Notes under the pieces: generated by a model
Databases searched by the model: none
The model's input: the letters and a program-made list of their open reading frames with translations, nothing else
What the model was told of the DNA's origin: nothing
Origin: Doryteuthis pealeii
Taxonomy: Eukaryota > Mollusca > Cephalopoda > Myopsida > Loliginidae
Assembly (NCBI GenBank): GCA_023376005.1
Contig: CM042152.1
Location: 89,935,740 to 89,999,739 of the forward strand
Direction: 5' to 3'
Length of the DNA: 64,000 nucleotides
Shown here: positions 59,205-64,000 of the stretch, in pieces
Layout: every line of letters begins with the position of its first letter
How positions within the stretch are numbered: position 1 is the stretch's first letter
Program-made: the position numbers and the translations under genes

Positions 59205-59460
59205 AGTTCAGCCGGCGGCCTTGAGGATGAGTGACAAGGCTTGACCTCAGTCCTAACCCTATCTTCCGGGGATAGCCGTGAGAACTGGTAGAGAGGACCT
59301 TCTCTTCCGGTTTGTAGGATGCTGCTTCCAATATTTGTTAAAGATAGCACATAGCATTCTTGTTTACTTCCCATCTAGCTTTTTCTCTTAGTGTTTTGTT
59401 AGTCCAAGAGGTGCAGCCATACAGAAGCACTTACATGGCTATAGCTTAAAAGAATTGTCA
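59205..59460 (-). pseudogene. LINE (RTE-like) ORF2 fragment
   Basis: Minus strand pieces read VLLYGCTSWT-like (CFCMAAPLGLTKH in the shifted frame), EKKLDGK*TRMLCAIFNKYW and KQHPTN, i.e. the LLYGCTTWTL...KKLDG.YTRMLRA.LNKSW.QHPT stretch that precedes the C-terminus present at 20232. One stop and frameshifts. 59103-59145 carries a duplicate scrap of the same end (TACGATGCTGCTTCCAAGAT). Confidence 0.65.
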
Positions 59461-59599
59461 TGGCAATAATTGTTTTAGTTTTATTTAATCACTGTTTCCT
59501 ACAAACAACTTCCTATATGAAAGTTTTATACAAGGAATTCACTAGTTTCAGTATAAAGGAATTCACTTAAGCTACCAGCTACACACTTATTATATTTAG

Positions 59600-60140
59600 A
59601 GCATTAGTTGTAGCATTATTATTATTATTAGTAGTAGTAGTAGTAGTAATAGTGATTGTAGTATTAAACACAAATTAGCATACATAAGTCAGGAACAGAT
59701 CAACAGGAAGTGCAGTAAACAATAGTTTAACAAAATAAAATTTAAAAACAAACAAAATAAAATATGCATTTTATAAGTAGATAAATATGCTATTTATCTA
59801 ATTACTGAATTAAACGACGAGCAGATTTCTTAATGTCATGAAAAAAAAAAAAAAACTTTTGCAAAAGGAAAGATCAAGCACTTAAACTTTTAAATGGAAA
59901 CTTATGTTGCTATGTTAAAAGGTTGGTTTTTTTTAAAAATGTCCACCTTTCTTGTTGGACTAGTTTATGTTTTATTCTTTATGTTTTATTTTTTATGTTT
60001 TATTTTTTATTTTTATTTTTATATTTTATTTTTTATTTTTTATTTTATATATTTTATTTTTATTTTTTATGTTTTATTTTTTATATTTTATATTTTATTT
60101 TTTATGTTTTATTTTATATATATATATATATATATCATTT
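59600..60140. repeat. Triplet tract and (ATTTT)n T-rich minisatellite
   Basis: (ATT)n(AGT)n at 59612-59650. 59970-60115 repeats TTTTATTTTTTATG-like units, then (TA)n at 60116-60135. Phe/Ile frames are low complexity. 60140-60960 has only poly-T runs (60318, 60508-60533). Confidence 0.85.
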
Positions 60141-60961
60141 TCTGACTGAAACTAAATGTTATCTCCATTGGGAAGAAGAACAACAAAAATACTCTTATCT
60201 CCATTTTGTTCAATAAATTCTGGTTATCATAGTTTTAAATAAGAGGAAATGAAGAAAGAAAAACCTAAAAACAATTTCTTTGAGCTTTCTTTTATGCAAC
60301 TTGTTATTCTGCTTCTTTTTTTTTTTCTTTGTTCGGACGAGTCCAAGTCAGTCAGGATCTTATTGATTTCCATATCTCCATCTGACATTGTCAAGTGATT
60401 GTCAAGGGAGTTAACTGTGGTCTGACACAAAACATGATTTTGTGTTATATTATTTATTTTGCTCACACATGATTGGAAATAATCTATATTCAAGAGTTGT
60501 TTTTTTATAATTGTTTTTTTTTTTTTTTTTTTTTCTATTTTGTTTTTGAGGTGGGTGGGGGTGGGGTTCTTTACCCTCCCCACTCTGTAATTTCTCACTG
60601 ACTGAGTTTATTTAGCTGTACTTTTTTATTTCTCTTCTCATTGACAAATGTAGAATAATAACTGTAGAAAAATAAAATTTCCAAAAAGATATAAAATTCA
60701 TTATCTTCGCTTGTAGGTCTCTTATTTTGTGTAATGCAAACATTTATTTTCAGTACATTGTATTTGCAGACGAAGAATTAGGAAATTATCTATTGAGAAA
60801 AGAATTTTATATTTAGAATTTAAATCCTTCAAGGTATTTAATGTACAGAAAATAGAAGAATTATGAAACTTATTTCTTGGTATGTACCAATTTAACGCAG
60901 ATGAGCTGCAGAGCAACATTATATTTAAACACAAATTTTATGACATATCCGACAAAATTTT

Positions 60962-61320
60962 TTTTATTATTATCTGCATTATTCAGACTATTGTCCTCAT
61001 CTTCATTGTTATCTGTACAACATTTCGGCCGATATGCCCTCCGGCCTTCTTGAGGTATTTCTTGTCGGACTCGGGAACCTTCTCGGACTTGGGAAACTTC
61101 TTGTCATAATCAGGAGCCATCACAGAACTTTATTCAATCCACAGGGGTATCCTGTTCTCATTCCACTAACCATAGCTGGGGTAGGGGCGTTATGCTGTGT
61201 TAATTATTATTCTATGTTACTGCTGCCCTTGATCAGGATTGAACCTGCAATCTAGAGATAACCGTCACTTAGAACTGTCTTAACCTAACTACCTTATCCA
61301 CTAGGCCATGTGTCCAATTG
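60962..61320 (-). mobile_element. SINE-E, reference copy with tRNA-like head
   Basis: Minus strand: GGACACATGGCCTAGTGGAT (A box TGGCCTAGTGGATAAGG), GATTGCAGGTTCAATCCTG (B box), a spacer with TAATAATTAACACAGC, then ATGGCTCCTGATTATGAC opening a frame that reads KKFPKSEKVPESDKKYLKKA, GGHIGRN, VVQITMKMRTIV and a stop, then GTCTGAATAATGCAGATAAT. Only one and a half heptads are present here, against about 14 at 43.7 kb. Confidence 0.85.
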
Positions 61321-61549
61321 CAAAAATGTTTTTGAAATTGCTGACCAACTTTCAAAACCTGGAATCTTATTTGTTAAATTATCATTTTATTTTGTCAAAA
61401 TTTAAAATTCCGATCATCTCGTTCAAATTCCATAATTTAAGGAATTTCTTTGTCTACGTGAAAATTCTTTGTTTAGATGAATTTATATTTTTAATATAAA
61501 CATTACTATTATTATTATTGTTTTTCTTATTTTTACAGTAACTTTTAAC

Positions 61550-61620
61550 TTTGAACAAACTACCCTAATTAATAATTAGGGTAGTTTTAATTAATTAGTA
61601 AATAATTAACAGATCGCCAA
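61550..61620. repeat. Small palindrome
   Basis: AAACTACCCTAATTAATAATTAGGGTAGTTTTAATTAATTA, an inverted repeat of about 16 bp around AATT-rich sequence, beside the next LINE fragment. Confidence 0.7.
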
Positions 61621-61639
61621 TCAACCCATAACACTTTAA

Positions 61640-61800
61640 TAGTGTTATGACAGACTATCAGTCATATGGAAATCTGATCTCACAGACAAGCTAAAACGAC
61701 AATTCTTCCAAGCAGTGGTAGTATCAGTGCCGCTGTATGGCTGCACCACAGGAACCCTGATGCGATGCTTCGAGAATAAGATAGATGGGAGCTTAGAAGA
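61640..61800 (+). pseudogene. LINE (RTE-like) ORF2 fragment
   Basis: One plus frame reads LSVIWKSDLTDKLKRQFF, QAVVVSVPLYGCTTGTLMR, CFENKIDGSLEE before a stop, the segment immediately upstream of and overlapping that at 59.3 kb. Few disruptions, so perhaps the youngest piece of this lineage. Confidence 0.7.
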
Positions 61801-62480
61801 ATAGAATAACCTTAAGAAGTAATAAGTACTATTTAACATATAGAACAAAGGCTTTAAAGTGTCTGATAAAAGTTTGAAATTGCTACTTGACGTTTAGTTT
61901 ATAAATTTATTGAATGTGAGAGTAAGTGTTTGAAGGTTAAAATAGAGTTTTTTAGAGGTGGTTCATTGAATGTTGTCTATTTATGTGTTAGGAGTTTCAA
62001 GGTATTGCACACATCTATTTTCTTATAGATTATATATGTGTAAAATTACAATATTTCCTTAAAGAGACATAAAGTATTTTAGCTACAAACATCTCCACAC
62101 ATTATACACTTAATAGAATAGTACAACTCTCAAAAGATAAAAAAATTAAGGAAATGGAAAGATATCAAAGAGATATAAAGGGAAACATAAACACCTCAAA
62201 TCAGACTTACTTTCTGTTCAAGAGAAAGTGACAGTTTCATTTTCGTTTTTATCGCCAAAGGAAGGAATGAGGTATACTAAAATATAGCAGAAACATTTTT
62301 TTTTCTCATGCTTCATTGTATATAGACTTCAATTGTAAGTACATTCAATTTTTTCAACACCTTTTAATTTACATTAGTTAGATATGTAGGTTATATGACT
62401 TTTATCTTTCTTTGATATATATATATATATATATATAAAACAAAAAATTATTTTCCCATAAATATATATTATTGACATAT
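61800..62480. other. AT-rich interval without features
   Basis: (TA)n at 62417-62437. Nothing else recognised. Confidence 0.6.
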
Positions 62481-62489
62481 ATCTATAAC

Positions 62490-62572
62490 ACACATATACA
62501 CAGATATAATATATACACTGAAATTTAGACTCATCAGATATACCAACAAAGAACCATATCTGGACTTCACAC

Positions 62573-62620
<48 letters not shown>
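62490..62620. repeat. Unnamed repeat copy and (TA)n
   Basis: ATATAATATATACACTGA, TTTAGACTCATCAGATATACC, AACAAAGAACCATAT is the inverse of 45405-45489. (TA)n at 62580-62620. 62620-62930 is featureless apart from poly-T and a (CA)n(TA)n tract at 62920-62973. Confidence 0.75.
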
Positions 62621-62623
<3 letters not shown>

Positions 62624-62920
62624 TAAAAAAAATGTTCTTTTCTTCTTTTTTTTTTTTTCATTTTTAAAATCTTGAGGTTCTGGTTAAAATAGATTATTAC
62701 GGAATGATGGTTTAAGTTTATCTTTCTTTGAAAGTTAAATATTGCTTTGTATACAATCTAATTTATTGATTATTATACATTGAGCTCTCTTTAGGGATTT
62801 ATATATATCCTTGTATGAATATATATTTGCACCTACAAGAGCATACAGTATGGTTATACAGTGAGATTTTGAAGATTCCAAATAGAATCATCATTTACAA
62901 CCAGTCATTTGGATTACCTT

Positions 62921-62971
<51 letters not shown>

Positions 62972-62974
62972 ATA

Positions 62975-63382
62975 AATGGACTCTCCCGTCGATTATCGAC
63001 GTATGAGGGTTCATACACACAATGAACTCCCACGCAGGGATTTGTTTATAGTGGTGAAGGCTTGTGTTGGACCATCCACACTTTTTGGCACAGTCGATAG
63101 GAAAAAATTGGTGCATCAAGGGTTGCCACAAACCCAATCAACGACCGACCTCAGGAATTTTGAATTCAGGGTTATCCCTCTCCTAGACTGGTTACCTACC
63201 CAAGGCTGAAGAGCCCAGTCTGCCCTACTATTTAACTTATAGCTGGAGGGAGAATATATGGATTCATACCTTTCCCAAGGGTATTAAGCACTATGTGAAA
63301 TGCCAACAGCTTCGTCTAGGAATTGAACTCGAATCGACGAGTCCATTTTCCATGACTCTAACCACTAGCCCACGCACCTCCA
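62975..63382 (-). mobile_element. SINE-B2, full length, best copy
   Basis: Minus strand: GAGGTGCGTGGGCTAGTGGT (A box), CGATTCGAGTTCAATTCC (B box), SINE-B-like body, B2 tail to CATACGTCGATAATCGACGGG, a terminal hairpin CGTCGA-TA-ATCGACG. About 405 bp. On the plus strand a 77-codon open frame starts at the end of the element (62976-63209). Confidence 0.9.
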
Positions 63383-63489
63383 TGTGAAGAAAGAGAACAT
63401 TCTAGGAGGTAATTTTGTTTTGTTTTTTTAAGATGTTATATATAAAAGTTCAAATTTAAATTATTTTTCGATACTCTGTATTGTAGAAG

Positions 63490-63650
63490 AGAGGAATGGA
63501 AATGAATCCAACAGTTGAAGAATAATAAGTGGATGTGGAAAATAGAAAATGTAAACATGATTTATTGATATTTGAAAAAAATATTGTTGACACTCAGTGT
63601 TTTGATTGATATATACAGTATCAAACATTGATATATACAGTATCAAACAT
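63490..63650. mobile_element. Hammerhead-family element, truncated
   Basis: GGAAATGAATCCAACAGTTG resembles the 42880 and 37703 end words. 63585-63609 on the minus strand reads CAATCAAAACACTGAGTGTC, matching the GAAA, palindromic stem III (ACACT.AGTGT) and C17 of a hammerhead whose 5' half is replaced by a duplicated ATATATACAGTATCAAACAT (63609 and 63630). Confidence 0.5.
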
Positions 63651-63654
63651 CTTA

Positions 63655-63900
63655 TTATAATAGAGATTGTGGGTTTGTCTGTCTGTAACCGAAACTACAT
63701 TACTATTCAAGTCACAATTCCCTTTGTTATTTACATCACATTCTCCATGATTTTATTTTATTTAAACTTCAATTATTAACAAAATTCTTTGACATCATTA
63801 AGACTGTTGACCATATATACATACTAATAACATGCAATTGTATTTATATATACAAGAAAATAGCGGATTACAGTGTGAATGGGAAGGCTAATTTGCATAT
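63655..63900 (+). repeat. Dispersed repeat shared with 57.13 kb
   Basis: See 57130. This copy continues to ACAGTGTGAATGGGAAGGC. The last 100 bases of the window show nothing. Confidence 0.45.
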
Positions 63901-64000
63901 TGATCTTAAAATTTTGATTTTAATAAATATATGCTTAGTATTATTGATTTCTAATTGTTTGGTTTTATATCAATGAATATGAGCAAAAATCTTGGGGATA

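Overview
This is non-coding, repeat-dominated DNA from an animal nuclear genome. It is AT-rich, crowded with long (TA)n, (GT/CA)n, (GA)n and (TATC)n microsatellites and with tRNA-derived SINEs, and the only protein similarity visible by eye is to decayed transposons. A lophotrochozoan, most likely a mollusc and plausibly a cephalopod, fits this mix (abundant tRNA-derived SINEs, RTE-like and other LINE tails, a Penelope-like element, mariner scraps). That assignment is inference. No complete host gene is visible. One open segment (about 31.94-32.23 kb) has a good splice acceptor and donor and is the only candidate host exon.

Repeat families (names are mine). SINE-A has a tRNA-like head and a tail ending in a 'GCTGATACCGAC' motif. 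SINE-B has a tRNA-like head and a tail ending 'GGAGTTGGTAAATATA'. SINE-B2 shares the B head but has a different conserved tail. SINE-C is short and tRNA-headed. SINE-D is a tRNA-like head joined to a hammerhead ribozyme. SINE-E is tRNA-headed with an internal 21-bp VNTR encoding KKVPES-like heptads. F is a roughly 600-bp dispersed repeat. G and H are families whose copies are inverted-repeat (hairpin) elements. LINE tails from at least three lineages, two kinds of solo LTR, mariner-like ends and several long-arm foldback elements fill much of the rest.

Layout. 0-7 kb: repeat F, mariner scrap, TATC satellite, SINE-D, Penelope GIY-YIG remnant, LINE tail, foldback, and a SINE-A split by a (GA)n expansion. 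7-11 kb: palindrome with a hammerhead, a 2.7-kb ORF-less AT-rich repeat, mariner MITEs. 11-20 kb: solo LTR nested in SINE-B, foldbacks, SINE-A copies, LINE tail, a large TIR element. 20-31 kb: LINE tails, SINEs, SINE-E, mariner fragment, solo LTR. 31-37 kb: 112-bp SINE-C array, candidate exon, repeat F, SINE-B pair. 37-46 kb is a hammerhead-rich stretch: SINE-D twice, a tandem hammerhead-bounded repeat, palindromic hammerhead elements and SINE-E with its VNTR. 46-64 kb: long plain AT-rich stretches, telomere-like repeats, the best-folded hammerhead (49.5 kb), SINE-B arrays, LINE fragments and SINE-B2.

The most interesting content is the hammerhead ribozyme system. About nine hammerhead-like motifs (CTGANGA core, stem II, GAAA, short palindromic stem III, NUH, stem I) occur in several unrelated repeat contexts, with compensatory base changes between copies. 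They sit at the 3' end of a tRNA-headed SINE, in a 511-nt tandem unit resembling a retrozyme, and inside head-to-head palindromes, nearly always against (TA)n tracts. Hammerheads are known from Penelope-like elements, retrozymes and the schistosome SM-alpha repeat. Their fusion to a tRNA-headed SINE and their palindromic arrangement here may be undescribed.
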